A stretch of DNA of 51,518 bases from Gallionellaceae bacterium (GCA_019753125.1 JAIELH010000057.1:1-51518); one strand, 5' to 3'; shown: positions 9,413-18,219, counted from the stretch's first letter. Numbers and translations are program-made. The notes: generated by a model from the sequence alone, not told the origin.

Positions 9413-9550
9413 TTATTGAACTCAAATCTGGTAGCGAGAGTGGGCGGCACTCCCGCAATGGATGGGTATTGAAATTTTTTATATCGTGAACCAATTCATC
9501 AACCCGGCGGTCAATTGCAGGGTTTAATGGATTGTCTGAAAAGGAGAACT

Positions 9551-9976
9551 ATGCATAAACGGAATATCTTGCTGACATCGTTGTTGGTCGTTTTGTATGG
9601 CTGTCAGCCGGGAGCACCCGCACAACAAGTTATAGCGCCTGCCGCAGCGATAACTTCAACTGCTGTGCAGCCTGCTACGTTGCATCATGCGGCCACGCAA
9701 GCCGCCAATGCTGTGGTGTCAATGGAAGAGGGCACGGAATTGGCGAAAAAAATCGGCTGTTTTGCCTGCCACTCAATCGAGAAAAAATTGCTTGGCCCGT
9801 CATGGAAAAATGTGGCGGCACGCTTTAACGGCAATCCTGACGCTGAAATTTATTTGATGAACAAGTTTCTCAATGGCGGCAGCGGCGCATGGGGCAGCAT
9901 AGCGATGCCCGGCTACCCGCATGTGAGCGAGGCGGATCGCAGGACTCTGGCAAGATGGGTGCTGTCGCTGAAATAG
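9551..9976 (+). CDS. Small c-type cytochrome, probable lipoprotein
   Basis: A 141-residue class I cytochrome c. Residues 1-17 form a hydrophobic signal, with LYGC at 15-18 as a possible but non-ideal lipobox; then comes an Ala/Pro/Thr-rich linker (about 20-58). The haem motif CFACH is at 70-74 and the likely axial Met is M119 in AMPGYP. The domain resembles cytochrome c551/c552 electron carriers. AAGGAG lies six bases before the ATG. It is followed 156 bases later by a second cytochrome of the same fold. The redox partner is unknown. Confidence 0.85.
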   Translation: MHKRNILLTSLLVVLYGCQPGAPAQQVIAPAAAITSTAVQPATLHHAATQAANAVVSMEEGTELAKKIGCFACHSIEKKLLGPSWKNVAARFNGNPDAEIYLMNKFLNGGSGAWGSIAMPGYPHVSEADRRTLARWVLSLK

Positions 9977-10132
9977 CTTGTCAACGCGAAGGAAGTTGAG
10001 CGCGTTGTAGCCTTCGTAATATTGTTTTATACTGCCGGGCTGTTTTGGCGGGCAAAGTTGTTAAGAATCATCGGTGAAGGGTGACCTTCACATTGTTAGT
10101 CAGTTATTTTTTAACATAAAACGGAGAAAAGC

Positions 10133-10453
10133 ATGAAGTCTATTATTACAGGTTTGTTGGTGGCGGCAGGTTTGATGGTTGCGGGTGGCGCGTCGGCAGT
10201 TGATATGCCGAAACTAGCGAAGGACAGGGGGTGCGTTGCTTGTCACGCGATCGGCAAGAAGGGTGTTGGCCCGGATTGGATGGAAGTATCCCAGAAGTAC
10301 AAGGGCGATGCTACTGCCGAAGCCAAGCTGAGCGAAAAAGTGGCCAAGGGCGGTGTGGGCGTATGGGGCAAGATGCCGATGCCTGCCAATCCTAAGGTAA
10401 CTCCCGCAGAAATGAAGGAACTGATCACCTTCGTTCTGGGCTTGGCCAAGTAA
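10133..10453 (+). CDS. Periplasmic cytochrome c-551/c-552-like protein
   Basis: A 106-residue protein with a signal peptide cleaved after ASA (residues 20-22), CVACH at 34-38 as the haem c site, and M81 or M83 in KMPMPAN as the axial ligand. Length and motif spacing fit monohaem cytochrome c551/c552, a soluble periplasmic electron shuttle. CGGAGAAAAGC before the ATG supplies a ribosome site. A strong terminator follows directly, so the gene ends a transcription unit. The haem domain resembles that of the preceding gene, suggesting an old duplication with one membrane-tethered copy. Confidence 0.92.
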   Translation: MKSIITGLLVAAGLMVAGGASAVDMPKLAKDRGCVACHAIGKKGVGPDWMEVSQKYKGDATAEAKLSEKVAKGGVGVWGKMPMPANPKVTPAEMKELITFVLGLAK

Positions 10454-10470
10454 GGTAACAAGTAATTCAG

Positions 10471-10496
10471 AAAAACCGGCGCAAGCCGGTTTTTTT
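10471..10496 (+). terminator. Rho-independent terminator after the cytochrome c gene
   Basis: AAAAACCGGC-GCAA-GCCGGTTTTTT: a GC-rich stem with flanking A and T runs, 18 bases past the stop codon. It can also act on the opposite strand. Confidence 0.92.
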
Positions 10497-10537
10497 GTGG
10501 CCGTAAATTGACAATTCAAGCCCGTCCTTCACATAAT

Positions 10538-10736
10538 CCTAGAAACCTCAGTTGACCGCTCATTGAAGTGCATAGATCAATGGCTAAAATGGTTTTTGTG
10601 TTGCTTTGCCGTCTCACCGATTGGGTGAGCGCACTACGGGGCGGATTGCACGGTTCTGGCAGCGCATGGCGTCGTTATGCCTTGCCCTGCACCCCCATAA
10701 CCGCACACTCCGCCCCGTCCAACTGAGGTTTCTAGG
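10538..10736. mobile_element. MITE-like element with terminal inverted repeats and a 5-bp direct repeat
   Basis: About 199 bases bounded by CCTAGAAACCTCAGTTG on the left and its reverse complement on the right (one extra C inside the right arm). Both ends are flanked by ATAAT (10533-10537 and 10737-10741), which looks like a 5-bp target duplication. A second inner inverted pair (ACGGGGCGGA near 10636 and TCCGCCCCGT near 10709) makes most of the element palindromic. No open frame of useful size exists. It ends 32 bases before livJ. Confidence 0.8.
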
Positions 10737-10768
10737 ATAATCCGCCCGCATTCTTCAGGAGATCATTC

Positions 10769-11962
10769 ATGTCGTTTTATTGTGTACGGCCACTGTTGCT
10801 CGCCGCTTTACCCTTATTGCTGGTTGCGTGCGGAAAATCTTCCAGCGAACAAGCGGCTCCTGCCGGCAAGGCGGCATCTTCCGGCGAGTTGCTGGTGCGC
10901 ATCGGGGCTGTCGCGCCGCTTACCGGCAATCAGGCGCATATCGGCAAGGATAACGAGAGCGGCACGCGCATGGCGATAGATGACGCCAACGCCAAGGGCA
11001 TCATGATTGGCGGGCGCAAGGCGCGTTTCGAACTGGTCAGCGAGGACGATCAGGCCGACCCCAAGACCGCCACCATTGTGGCGCAAAAACTGGTGGACAA
11101 CAAAGTGAGCGGCGTGGTCGGCCACCTTAATTCCGGCACGACCATTCCCGCCTCAAAAATCTATAACGACAACGGCATTGTCCAAATTTCTCCTTCCGCT
11201 ACGGCGGTCAGTTACACCGCGCAGGGCTTCAAGACCGTGTTCCGCGTGATGGCGAATGATGCCCAGCAGGGCCATGTGCTGGGCGAGTATGCAACAAAAA
11301 ATCTCGGCGCAAAAAAGATTGCCGTGATAGATGATCGCACCGCTTACGGGCAGGGGCTGGCCGATGAATTCATCAAGGCGGCGCAGGCGAACGGCGCGCA
11401 AATCGTGGCGCATGAATACACCAATGACAAGGCGGTGGACTTTACTGCCGTGTTGACCGCAGTAAAAGGCAAGAAACCGGAACTGTTGTTCTTTGGAGGT
11501 ATGGACCCGCAGGCAGGTCCGATGGCGAAACAGATCAAGGGGCTCGCGTTGGACCTGAAGTTCATGATGGGCGACGGCGGCTATACCCCGGCATTCATCA
11601 AGCTGGCGGGCGATGCGGCAGAAGGCGCTTATGCTTCGCTGCCCGGCGTACCGCTTGCCAAGATGCCAGGCGGCAAGGAGTTTGAAGCGCGCTTTGTCGC
11701 AAAATACCAGCCGATCCAGTTGTACGCGCCGTATTGCTACGACGCAGTCAATGTGATGATCGCCGCAATGCAAAAGGCCGGTTCTACCGAACCGGCAAGC
11801 TACCTGCCAGCGCTTGCCGGTATTTCATACGACGGGGTAACGGCAAAAATACAGTTCGACGCCAAGGGTGACCTCAAAGATGGCGCCGTGACAATGTATC
11901 AGGTGCAACAGGGCAAGTGGCAGCCGCTGGAAACGCTGGCCGCAAGCGCTGCGGCGCATTGA
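10769..11962 (+). CDS. livJ: Branched-chain amino-acid-type ABC transporter substrate-binding lipoprotein
   Basis: A 397-residue periplasmic binding protein of the Leu/Ile/Val type I fold. Residues 1-21 form a lipoprotein signal with LVAC as the lipobox. The mature part begins with VRIGAVAPLTGNQAHIGKD and contains the GVVGHLNSGTTIP and QISPSATA ligand-loop motifs. AGGAG lies eight bases before the ATG. It heads a five-gene transporter operon. The real substrate (Leu/Ile/Val, another amino acid, urea or an amide) cannot be read from the sequence. A MITE-like repeat sits just upstream and may have replaced the native promoter region. Confidence 0.92.
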   Translation: MSFYCVRPLLLAALPLLLVACGKSSSEQAAPAGKAASSGELLVRIGAVAPLTGNQAHIGKDNESGTRMAIDDANAKGIMIGGRKARFELVSEDDQADPKTATIVAQKLVDNKVSGVVGHLNSGTTIPASKIYNDNGIVQISPSATAVSYTAQGFKTVFRVMANDAQQGHVLGEYATKNLGAKKIAVIDDRTAYGQGLADEFIKAAQANGAQIVAHEYTNDKAVDFTAVLTAVKGKKPELLFFGGMDPQAGPMAKQIKGLALDLKFMMGDGGYTPAFIKLAGDAAEGAYASLPGVPLAKMPGGKEFEARFVAKYQPIQLYAPYCYDAVNVMIAAMQKAGSTEPASYLPALAGISYDGVTAKIQFDAKGDLKDGAVTMYQVQQGKWQPLETLAASAAAH

Positions 11963-12023
11963 TGAAGCGCCTGTAAAACAGGAAGCGGCACGTTTGCAGC
12001 GTGTCGTTTTTTGTTTACCAATT

Positions 12024-12947
12024 ATGGAAATATTCTTTCAGCAAATCGTCAATGGCTTGGTGCAAGGCAGTGTTTACGCGCTGGTCGCACTCGGCTATAC
12101 CATGGTGTACGGCATCCTCGGTCTGATCAACTTTGCGCACGGCGAAGTAGTGATGATCGGCGCGATGCTGGCGCTTTCCTCGTTAAACGCGATGCTGGGC
12201 TGGGGGATGCCGCCGTTGCTGGCTTTGCCGTTGAGTCTGGCATTCACGATGCTGGGCTGCATGGCTTTGGGCTATGGCATCGAGCGCATTGCCTATCGCC
12301 CGCTGCGCCACGCGCCGCGCTTGGCGCCGCTGATCACCGCGATCGGCGTTTCGATCGTGCTGCAGAATCTGGCGATGATGGTCTGGGGGCGGCAGTATCA
12401 TGCGTTTCCGCAGATGATCGCCAACAACACGCACACCTTGGCCGGCGCAATCATCAATGACGTTCAGATCATCATTTTCATTACGGCATTGGCAATCATG
12501 GCGGGGCTGATGGTGGTGGTGCACCGCACCCGGTTGGGGCGCGCAATGCGCGCCGTCGCCGAGGATCAACATGCCGCGCAATTGATGGGGGTGGACATCA
12601 ACCGCGTGATTTCCATCACCTTCATGCTCGGTTCGGCGCTGGCCGCAGTAGCGGGGTTGATGGTTAGCGCCAACTATGGGCTGGCGCATTACTACATGGG
12701 TTTCTTGCTTGGCCTGAAAGCCTTCACCGCTGCGGTGCTGGGCGGGATCGGCAACCTGCGCGGAGCGATGCTGGGCGGGCTGTTGCTCGGCCTGATCGAA
12801 AGCCTGGGGGCGGGCTACATCGGTGACCTGACCGGCGGTTTCATGGGCAGCAACTATCAGGATGTGTTCGCGTTCTTCGTGTTGATTGCGGTGCTGGTGC
12901 TCCGCCCATCGGGTTTGTTGGGTGAGCGCCTGGCGGAGCGTGCATGA
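12024..12947 (+). CDS. livH: Branched-chain amino-acid-type ABC transporter permease LivH
   Basis: A 307-residue inner-membrane permease with about eight hydrophobic spans. It starts with the LivH signature FFQQIVNGLVQGSVYALVAL and carries MVYGILGLINFAHGEV. The conserved cytoplasmic coupling region (GRAMRAVAEDQHAAQLMGVD) is present. The ATG at 12024 was chosen over an in-frame start ten codons upstream because it matches the family N-terminus. It follows livJ by 61 bases and precedes livM by 34. Confidence 0.93.
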   Translation: MEIFFQQIVNGLVQGSVYALVALGYTMVYGILGLINFAHGEVVMIGAMLALSSLNAMLGWGMPPLLALPLSLAFTMLGCMALGYGIERIAYRPLRHAPRLAPLITAIGVSIVLQNLAMMVWGRQYHAFPQMIANNTHTLAGAIINDVQIIIFITALAIMAGLMVVVHRTRLGRAMRAVAEDQHAAQLMGVDINRVISITFMLGSALAAVAGLMVSANYGLAHYYMGFLLGLKAFTAAVLGGIGNLRGAMLGGLLLGLIESLGAGYIGDLTGGFMGSNYQDVFAFFVLIAVLVLRPSGLLGERLAERA

Positions 12948-12981
12948 ACCAGGCAATTGGAATTAAATTATTTTTCCCGAG

Positions 12982-14082
12982 ATGACGATCAACCAAAAAT
13001 CAAAACCGCTGCTTGCCGTGCTCGCTATCGTGCTGCTGTTGCTGCCGTTCTTCATCGACGCACTGCTCGGGCGCGGCTGGGTGCGTATCGCGGATTTCGC
13101 GATGCTCTATATCATGCTGGCGCTCGGCCTGAATATCGTGGTCGGCTACGCGGGACTATTGGATCTGGGCTACATCGCATTCTTCGCGGTGGGCGCATAC
13201 TGCTACGCGCTCACCGGGTCGCCGCATCTGGCCAGCGCGTTTCCGCTGTTGTTTCCGCATGGCATACACCTGTCGTTCTGGGTAGTCCTGCCGTTGGCGG
13301 CTTTATTGGCGGGCGGCTTTGGCGTGTTGCTTGGTGCGCCGACGCTGCGACTGCGCGGCGATTATCTGGCGATTGTCACGCTCGGCTTCGGCGAGATCAT
13401 CCGCATTTTCCTGAACAATCTCAATGCGCCGCTCAATCTGACCAACGGCCCGCAAGGCATCAGCCGCATCGACCCCGTCAACGTGGCGGGTGCGCCGCTG
13501 AACGCCACGCAGCAGATACTCGGCGTCACGCTACCCTCGGTGCATCTGTATTTTTACCTGTTCCTGGCCTTCACCGCACTGGTGGTATTCACTTCGCGGC
13601 GCCTGGAAAAATCGCGTATCGGCCGTGCCTGGATGGCGATCCGCGAAGACGAGATCGCCGCATCCGCGATGGGCATCAACACGCGTAACCTCAAGCTGCT
13701 GGCGTTTGCGATGGGTGCGATGTTCGGTGGCGTGTCCGGCGCATTGTTTGCAGGTTTTCAGGGGTTTGTCAGCCCGGAAAGCTTCAGCCTGATGGAATCG
13801 GTCATGGTGCTATGCATGGTGGTGCTGGGCGGCATGGGCAACATTGCCGGGGTGATACTCGGCAGTGTGTTGCTGGCGTTGCTGCCCGAGGTGTTGCGCC
13901 ACGGCGTCGTGCCGTTGCAGCAGGCGCTGTTCGGCAAGATGATTATCGACCCGGAGAGCTTGCGCATGCTGCTGTTTGGTGGTGCGTTGGTCGTGATGAT
14001 GCTGTATCGCCCGGCCGGCTTGCTGCCGTCGCGGGTGCGCCGCCGCGAGCTGGATACCGATGAAGTGGCGGAGACAGTATGA
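12982..14082 (+). CDS. livM: Branched-chain amino-acid-type ABC transporter permease LivM
   Basis: A 366-residue permease, partner of LivH. Many hydrophobic spans are visible, along with LivM landmarks: ALGLNIVVGYAGLLDLGYIAFFAVGAY, split here by position at about residues 47-73, and the coupling segment GRAWMAIREDEIAASAMGIN. The stop is followed by a 153-base gap containing a perfect 31-bp inverted repeat before livG. It forms the heterodimeric channel energised by LivG and LivF. Confidence 0.93.
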   Translation: MTINQKSKPLLAVLAIVLLLLPFFIDALLGRGWVRIADFAMLYIMLALGLNIVVGYAGLLDLGYIAFFAVGAYCYALTGSPHLASAFPLLFPHGIHLSFWVVLPLAALLAGGFGVLLGAPTLRLRGDYLAIVTLGFGEIIRIFLNNLNAPLNLTNGPQGISRIDPVNVAGAPLNATQQILGVTLPSVHLYFYLFLAFTALVVFTSRRLEKSRIGRAWMAIREDEIAASAMGINTRNLKLLAFAMGAMFGGVSGALFAGFQGFVSPESFSLMESVMVLCMVVLGGMGNIAGVILGSVLLALLPEVLRHGVVPLQQALFGKMIIDPESLRMLLFGGALVVMMLYRPAGLLPSRVRRRELDTDEVAETV

Positions 14083-14106
14083 CGCAGGCAAACGCAGCAA
14101 CAAATC

Positions 14107-14195
14107 GTAGGATGGGTGGAGCGCAGCGATACCCATCGTCCTGCTTTTGTTTGTACAACCGATTGATGGGTATCGCTGCGCTCCACCCATCCTAC
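14107..14195. repeat. Perfect 31-bp inverted repeat (hairpin) between livM and livG
   Basis: The left arm (14107-14137, starting GTAGGATGGGTGGAGC) is the exact reverse complement of the right arm (14165-14195), with a 27-base spacer. The arms resemble a YAGGATGGGT-type intergenic repeat that I recall from other proteobacteria. There is no trailing T-run. Placed inside the operon, it could shape mRNA processing or lower livGF expression. Confidence 0.85.
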
Positions 14196-14235
14196 CTATC
14201 TTCGATACATTGCTGCGAACAGTTGTGGAGCCTGA

Positions 14236-15018
14236 ATGAATAGCATTTCTGCCTCCCCTTTGTTGCAATTCTCCTCTATCAGCAAGCAGTTTGGCGGATT
14301 GAGCGCGTTAAGCGATGTGTCGCTGCACATCCGGCGCGGCGAAATTTACGGTCTGATCGGCCCGAACGGCGCGGGCAAGACTACGCTGTTCAATGTCATC
14401 ACCGGGCTGTATCAGGCGAGTGCGGGCGAGTTTCAGTTTAACGGCAAAAATTATCAGTCATGTAAACCGCATGTTCTGGCGCGGGCCGGCATCGCGCGCA
14501 CCTTCCAGAATATCCGGCTGTTCGCCAACCTCAGCGCGCTGGAAAACGTTATGATCGGGCGGCATGTGCGCACGAAGACGGGCGTGATCGGCGCGTTGCT
14601 GCGTAACCGGGCGGCGCGCCATGAAGAGCGCGCGATCGCCGAACGCGCACGCGAGTTGCTGGATTATGTCGGGATAACGAAGCCGCACCAGACGCTGGCG
14701 CGGCACCTGTCGTACGGGGAGCAGCGCCGCCTGGAGATCGCACGCGCGCTGGCGACCGACCCGCTGCTGCTGGCGCTGGATGAACCCGCCGCCGGCATGA
14801 ACGCCACCGAAACCGAGAGCCTCAAGACGCTGTTGCAGACGATACGCGCCAGCGGCATCACCGTGCTGCTGATCGAGCACGACGTGAAACTCATCATGGT
14901 GCTATGCGACCGCGTCGCGGTGCTGGACTACGGCAAAAAGATCGCCGAGGGCATCCCGGACGAGGTGCGCCGGAAGCCAGCCGTGATCGCCGCCTATCTG
15001 GGAGGCAGCGATGACTGA
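14236..15018 (+). CDS. livG: ABC transporter ATP-binding protein LivG
   Basis: A 260-residue ATPase with Walker A GPNGAGKTT (near residues 36-44), the Q-loop region FQNIRLF, ABC signature LSYGEQRRLEIARAL, Walker B LLLALDEPAAG and the switch His in IEHDV. The MNATE and AYLGG segments near the end are typical of LivG. It overlaps livF by eight bases, indicating translational coupling. The LivG-LivF pair energises LivHM. Confidence 0.94.
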   Translation: MNSISASPLLQFSSISKQFGGLSALSDVSLHIRRGEIYGLIGPNGAGKTTLFNVITGLYQASAGEFQFNGKNYQSCKPHVLARAGIARTFQNIRLFANLSALENVMIGRHVRTKTGVIGALLRNRAARHEERAIAERARELLDYVGITKPHQTLARHLSYGEQRRLEIARALATDPLLLALDEPAAGMNATETESLKTLLQTIRASGITVLLIEHDVKLIMVLCDRVAVLDYGKKIAEGIPDEVRRKPAVIAAYLGGSDD

Positions 15019-15727
15019 CTCACTGCTCGAAATACATGACCTGCAAGTCGCCTACGGCGGCATCCATGCGGTGAAAGGCGTCACGCTGCAAATCGCGCCG
15101 GGTGAACTGGTCGCGCTGATCGGCAGCAACGGCGCGGGCAAGACCACGACGCTGAAAACTCTGGCGGGCCTGCTGCATCCGGTCAGCGGGCAGATCCGCT
15201 ACGACGGCAAAGACCTGCACAATATTGCCGCACACCAACGTGTGGCAATGGGCATCACGCTGGTGCCGGAAGGGCGCGGCATCTTCGCGCGCCTCACCGT
15301 GCAAGAGAATTTGCAGATGGGCGCATACAGCCGCAACGGCCAACATGAAATTGCGGCAGACTTGGCGCGTATGTACGAACTGTTTCCGCGCCTCGCCGAA
15401 CGCAAAGATCAACTGGCCGGCACGCTTTCCGGCGGCGAGCAGCAGATGGCCGCGATGGCGCGCGCCTTGATGAGCCGCCCGCGCCTGCTGATGTTGGATG
15501 AACCCAGCATGGGGCTCGCGCCATTGATGGTGCAAAAGATATTCGAAACTGTCCGCGACATTGCGGCGCTCGGCATGAGCATCCTGCTGGTCGAGCAGAA
15601 CGCCAGGCTCGCCCTGCAAGCCGCCCAGCGCGGCTATGTGATGGAAAGCGGCGCGATTACGTTGGCTGGCGCATCGGGCGAACTGCTCGGCAGCGAGGCG
15701 GTGCAACGCGCCTATCTGGGTGGTTAG
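15011..15727 (+). CDS. livF: ABC transporter ATP-binding protein LivF
   Basis: A 238-residue ATPase with Walker A GSNGAGKTT, LVPEGRGIF (a LivF hallmark), ABC signature LSGGEQQMAAMARAL, Walker B LLMLDEPSMGL and EQNARLAL. The ATG lies inside the end of livG. It is the last gene of the livJHMGF operon and converges on the pseudouridine synthase gene. Confidence 0.94.
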   Translation: MTDSLLEIHDLQVAYGGIHAVKGVTLQIAPGELVALIGSNGAGKTTTLKTLAGLLHPVSGQIRYDGKDLHNIAAHQRVAMGITLVPEGRGIFARLTVQENLQMGAYSRNGQHEIAADLARMYELFPRLAERKDQLAGTLSGGEQQMAAMARALMSRPRLLMLDEPSMGLAPLMVQKIFETVRDIAALGMSILLVEQNARLALQAAQRGYVMESGAITLAGASGELLGSEAVQRAYLGG

Positions 15728-15744
15728 ACGAAATTAAGACGTGT

Positions 15745-15812
15745 GGTGAGCAGACAAGGTCTCATCTGCCTACGCGGTTTGGTATCCGCGTGGGCACAGA
15801 ATCGTGCTCACC
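15745..15812. other. Nested stem-loop in the convergent livF / rluF gap
   Basis: An outer pair GGTGAGCA (15745-15752) / TGCTCACC (15805-15812) encloses an inner pair TGCCTACGCGG (15767-15777) / CCGCGTGGGCA (15786-15796). There is no T-run. As it lies between convergent genes it may be a factor-dependent bidirectional terminator. Confidence 0.5.
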
Positions 15813-15835
15813 CTGCGACAGAAATACCACGCAAA

Positions 15836-16567
15836 CTAGAACTGCTCGCTCTCATCTAGATACCGCCACTGCCCGACCGGCAGGTTGCCCAGTTTCACCT
15901 TGCCGATACGGATGCGTTTCAAGCCGGTAACGCTCAGCCCGACCAGTTCGCACATGCGGCGGATCTGGCGTTTTTTTCCCTCGCGCAGCACGAAGCGCAA
16001 CTGGTCTTCGTTCTGCCAGGTGACCTTCGCGGGCTTCAGGTATTGGCCGTCCAGCTTGAGTCCCTGATTAAGCAAGGCCAGTCCGCTGTCTTTCAGTTTG
16101 CCCTGCACGCGCACCAGATATTCCTTGTCCACTTTGGAATCTTCACCGATCAGTTGCTTGGCGATGCGGCCATCCTGTGTAAGCACCAGCAAACCCTGCG
16201 AATCAATATCCAGGCGGCCTGCCGGAGCGAGGCCGAGCAGTTGGCTGCGATGAAAGCGCAGCGGCGACGGGTCTTCCGCCCAGTGCGTCGCGTCATCCAG
16301 CAACGTGATCGCCGGTTTGTAATTGTGCTCCGCCTGGCCGGACACATAGCCGATCGGTTTATTGAGCAGGATCGTCACGCGCTGCTGCTGGGTGTTTTGC
16401 GCGGCGCTACGCAACGTGATCTGCTGGATCGGGTAAACCTTGCTGCCCAGCTCGCTGACCGTTTCGCCATCCACCTGCACCCAGCCTTTTTCGATATAGC
16501 CATCCGCTTCGCGGCGCGAGCACAAGCCGAGTTCTGACATGCGTTTGGACAGGCGGATTTTTTCCAT
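15836..16567 (-). CDS. rluF: rRNA pseudouridine synthase, RluF-like (RsuA family)
   Basis: A 243-residue protein with an N-terminal S4 RNA-binding domain (about 5-50, LSKRMSELGLCSRREADGYI) followed by the RsuA-type catalytic domain. The catalytic Asp is D120 in GRLDIDSQGL. The C-terminal KKRQIRRMCELVGLSVTGLKRIRIG segment and the LPVGQWRYL end resemble RluF, which modifies 23S rRNA near U2604 in E. coli; RluE or RluB specificity is not excluded. The ATG at 16567 gives the usual S4 start; the longer frame upstream is not conserved-looking. Confidence 0.85.
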   Translation of the reverse strand: MEKIRLSKRMSELGLCSRREADGYIEKGWVQVDGETVSELGSKVYPIQQITLRSAAQNTQQQRVTILLNKPIGYVSGQAEHNYKPAITLLDDATHWAEDPSPLRFHRSQLLGLAPAGRLDIDSQGLLVLTQDGRIAKQLIGEDSKVDKEYLVRVQGKLKDSGLALLNQGLKLDGQYLKPAKVTWQNEDQLRFVLREGKKRQIRRMCELVGLSVTGLKRIRIGKVKLGNLPVGQWRYLDESEQF

Positions 16568-16879
16568 AAGCGTAATTGCATTCAAATGTTCGATTGGCAA
16601 TTTAACCCAGAAAAAGCAGTTAGTCCACGAAATACACGGAAGCGCGAAATTTCTCAATGAGATGCCTCTCTAGGCGGCACAATCATTGACACCGCCAGCA
16701 TGGTCGCCTCAAGCTCCGCCAGAAATGCAGCCAATGACATTTGGGTATGAAAGCGCATATGGCGCACAGAATTTGCACACGGCGCAAGCGTTGTGCCAAC
16801 CGGCATGCGCCATTCGCAATACTGGACAGCACAAGCGGCCGCTGCTAGTCTTTACAGGCTTTAATTTTCCCCGCAAACC
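16568..16879. other. 312-bp divergent intergenic region between rluF and cobS
   Basis: No gene is seen. It should hold the promoters of minus-strand rluF and plus-strand cobS. An 8-base inverted pair (ATGGCGCA at 16759-16766, TGCGCCAT at 16806-16813) is present. I looked for a second cobalamin riboswitch ahead of cobS, but the GCCACTG B12 box and the conserved core are absent. Confidence 0.6.
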
Positions 16880-17659
16880 ATGTTGCAAGAACTGCGCTTA
16901 TTTCTTACTGCCGTCCAATTCTTCACGCGCATCCCGGCGCCCGCGTGGGTTGGCCATTCCGCGCAGCAACTCGAACAGGCGGCGCGCTACTTTCCGCTGG
17001 TCGGCGTCTGCATAGGCGCGCTTTCCGCAGCCGTACTGTGGCTCGGCGCGCAAGCTCTACCGCTGCCGCTGGCGGCAGGATTAAGCATCGCAGCGAGCAT
17101 CCTCGCTACCGGCGCATTCCACGAAGACGGCCTGAGCGATTTTGCCGACGGCATGGGCGGCGGCCACAGCAAGGAAAAAGTGCTGGCGATCATGAAGGAT
17201 TCGCGCGTCGGCGTATACGGAGTGATTGCCCTCGTACTGGTGCTGCTGCTGAAATATCAGGCGCTACTGGAATTATGCAGTGAACAATCGCCGCTGTTCG
17301 TCGCCGCCGCACTCATCGCGGCGCACGCCATCAGCCGTTTAATGGCGGCCAGCATCATGCTGGCCCAGCGCTACGTCCGTGACGACGACAGCGCCCGCGC
17401 CAAACCCGCCGCACAGAAAATCAGCCGAGCCAGTTTCGCGATCGCATCGCTCACCGGCATCGCCGCCACGGGCCTTCTGTTCGCAGCAGGCGCTCATCCC
17501 GCCTCAGTATTCATCGCCGTAGCCGCCGCATTCATGATGCGCGCGTACCTTGCGGCGCGGCTGCAAAAGCGGCTGGGCGGCTACACCGGCGACTGCCTGG
17601 GCGCGGTGCAGCAACTCAGCGAGCTGGCGTTCTATCTGGGTTTGCTGATCAATATCTGA
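16880..17659 (+). CDS. cobS: Adenosylcobinamide-GDP ribazoletransferase (cobalamin synthase)
   Basis: A 259-residue polytopic membrane enzyme that joins adenosylcobinamide-GDP to alpha-ribazole(-phosphate), giving the complete nucleotide loop. Family motifs are clear: LTAVQFFTRIPAP at the N-terminus, the metal-binding GAFHEDGLSDFADGMGGG segment near residues 78-95, and GYTGDCLGAVQQLSE near the C-terminus. No good Shine-Dalgarno sequence is visible. The stop overlaps the cobC start (TGATG). It is the only loop-assembly gene, with cobC, transcribed opposite to the main cobalamin operon. Confidence 0.94.
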   Translation: MLQELRLFLTAVQFFTRIPAPAWVGHSAQQLEQAARYFPLVGVCIGALSAAVLWLGAQALPLPLAAGLSIAASILATGAFHEDGLSDFADGMGGGHSKEKVLAIMKDSRVGVYGVIALVLVLLLKYQALLELCSEQSPLFVAAALIAAHAISRLMAASIMLAQRYVRDDDSARAKPAAQKISRASFAIASLTGIAATGLLFAAGAHPASVFIAVAAAFMMRAYLAARLQKRLGGYTGDCLGAVQQLSELAFYLGLLINI

Positions 17660-18219
17660 TGTTCACTCTGTATCTGATCCGCCACACGACGCCGCATATT
17701 GCGCCCGGTATCTGTTACGGACAACTCGACATCGGCGTGACCGGCAGCTTCGAAAAGGAAGCGAACGACGTCCTGCGCTGGCTGCCGCCTGTAGAACTCA
17801 TCATCACTTCGCCGCTACAACGCGCCAGACGGCTGGCCGAACACCTCGCACAAGCCCAGCGCTGTGAACTGCGCAGCGACGCGCGCCTGATGGAAAAACA
17901 CTTCGGCGCATGGGAAGGAAGAGCGTGGAACGACATTGCGCGCCGCGAAATCGACGCCTGGGCTGCTGATGTACCGGGCTACGTCCCGCCGGGCGGAGAG
18001 TCGGCGCAGCAGTTGATGCAGCGAGTGCAAACGTGTTTGCACAGTGTGACGCAACTGCCGCAGCGAAACATCGCGCTGATCGCGCACGGCGGCAGCATTC
18101 GCGCGATACTGGCGCAGATTGGCGGTGTGGCGCTGACTGATACGCTGAATTGGAAGATTGAGTATGGGGCGGTGGTTGGTGTACGCACGTACCGGAAATC
18201 TGCCGGGCTGCCCCCATAG
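17659..18219 (+). CDS. cobC: Alpha-ribazole phosphatase / histidine phosphatase family protein
   Basis: A 186-residue histidine-phosphatase-fold protein. LIRHTTP near the N-terminus has the phospho-accepting His (H9) preceded by Arg; GICYGQLDIGVT is typical of CobC-like members, and IAHGGSIRAIL carries the second catalytic His. Coupling to cobS points to removal of phosphate from alpha-ribazole-5'-phosphate or adenosylcobalamin-5'-phosphate. It converges on cobT with a 29-base gap. Confidence 0.88.
   Translation: MFTLYLIRHTTPHIAPGICYGQLDIGVTGSFEKEANDVLRWLPPVELIITSPLQRARRLAEHLAQAQRCELRSDARLMEKHFGAWEGRAWNDIARREIDAWAADVPGYVPPGGESAQQLMQRVQTCLHSVTQLPQRNIALIAHGGSIRAILAQIGGVALTDTLNWKIEYGAVVGVRTYRKSAGLPP

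Noticed and set aside
16568-16879. Second cobalamin riboswitch ahead of cobS
   Set aside because: No B12 box and no conserved core could be found.
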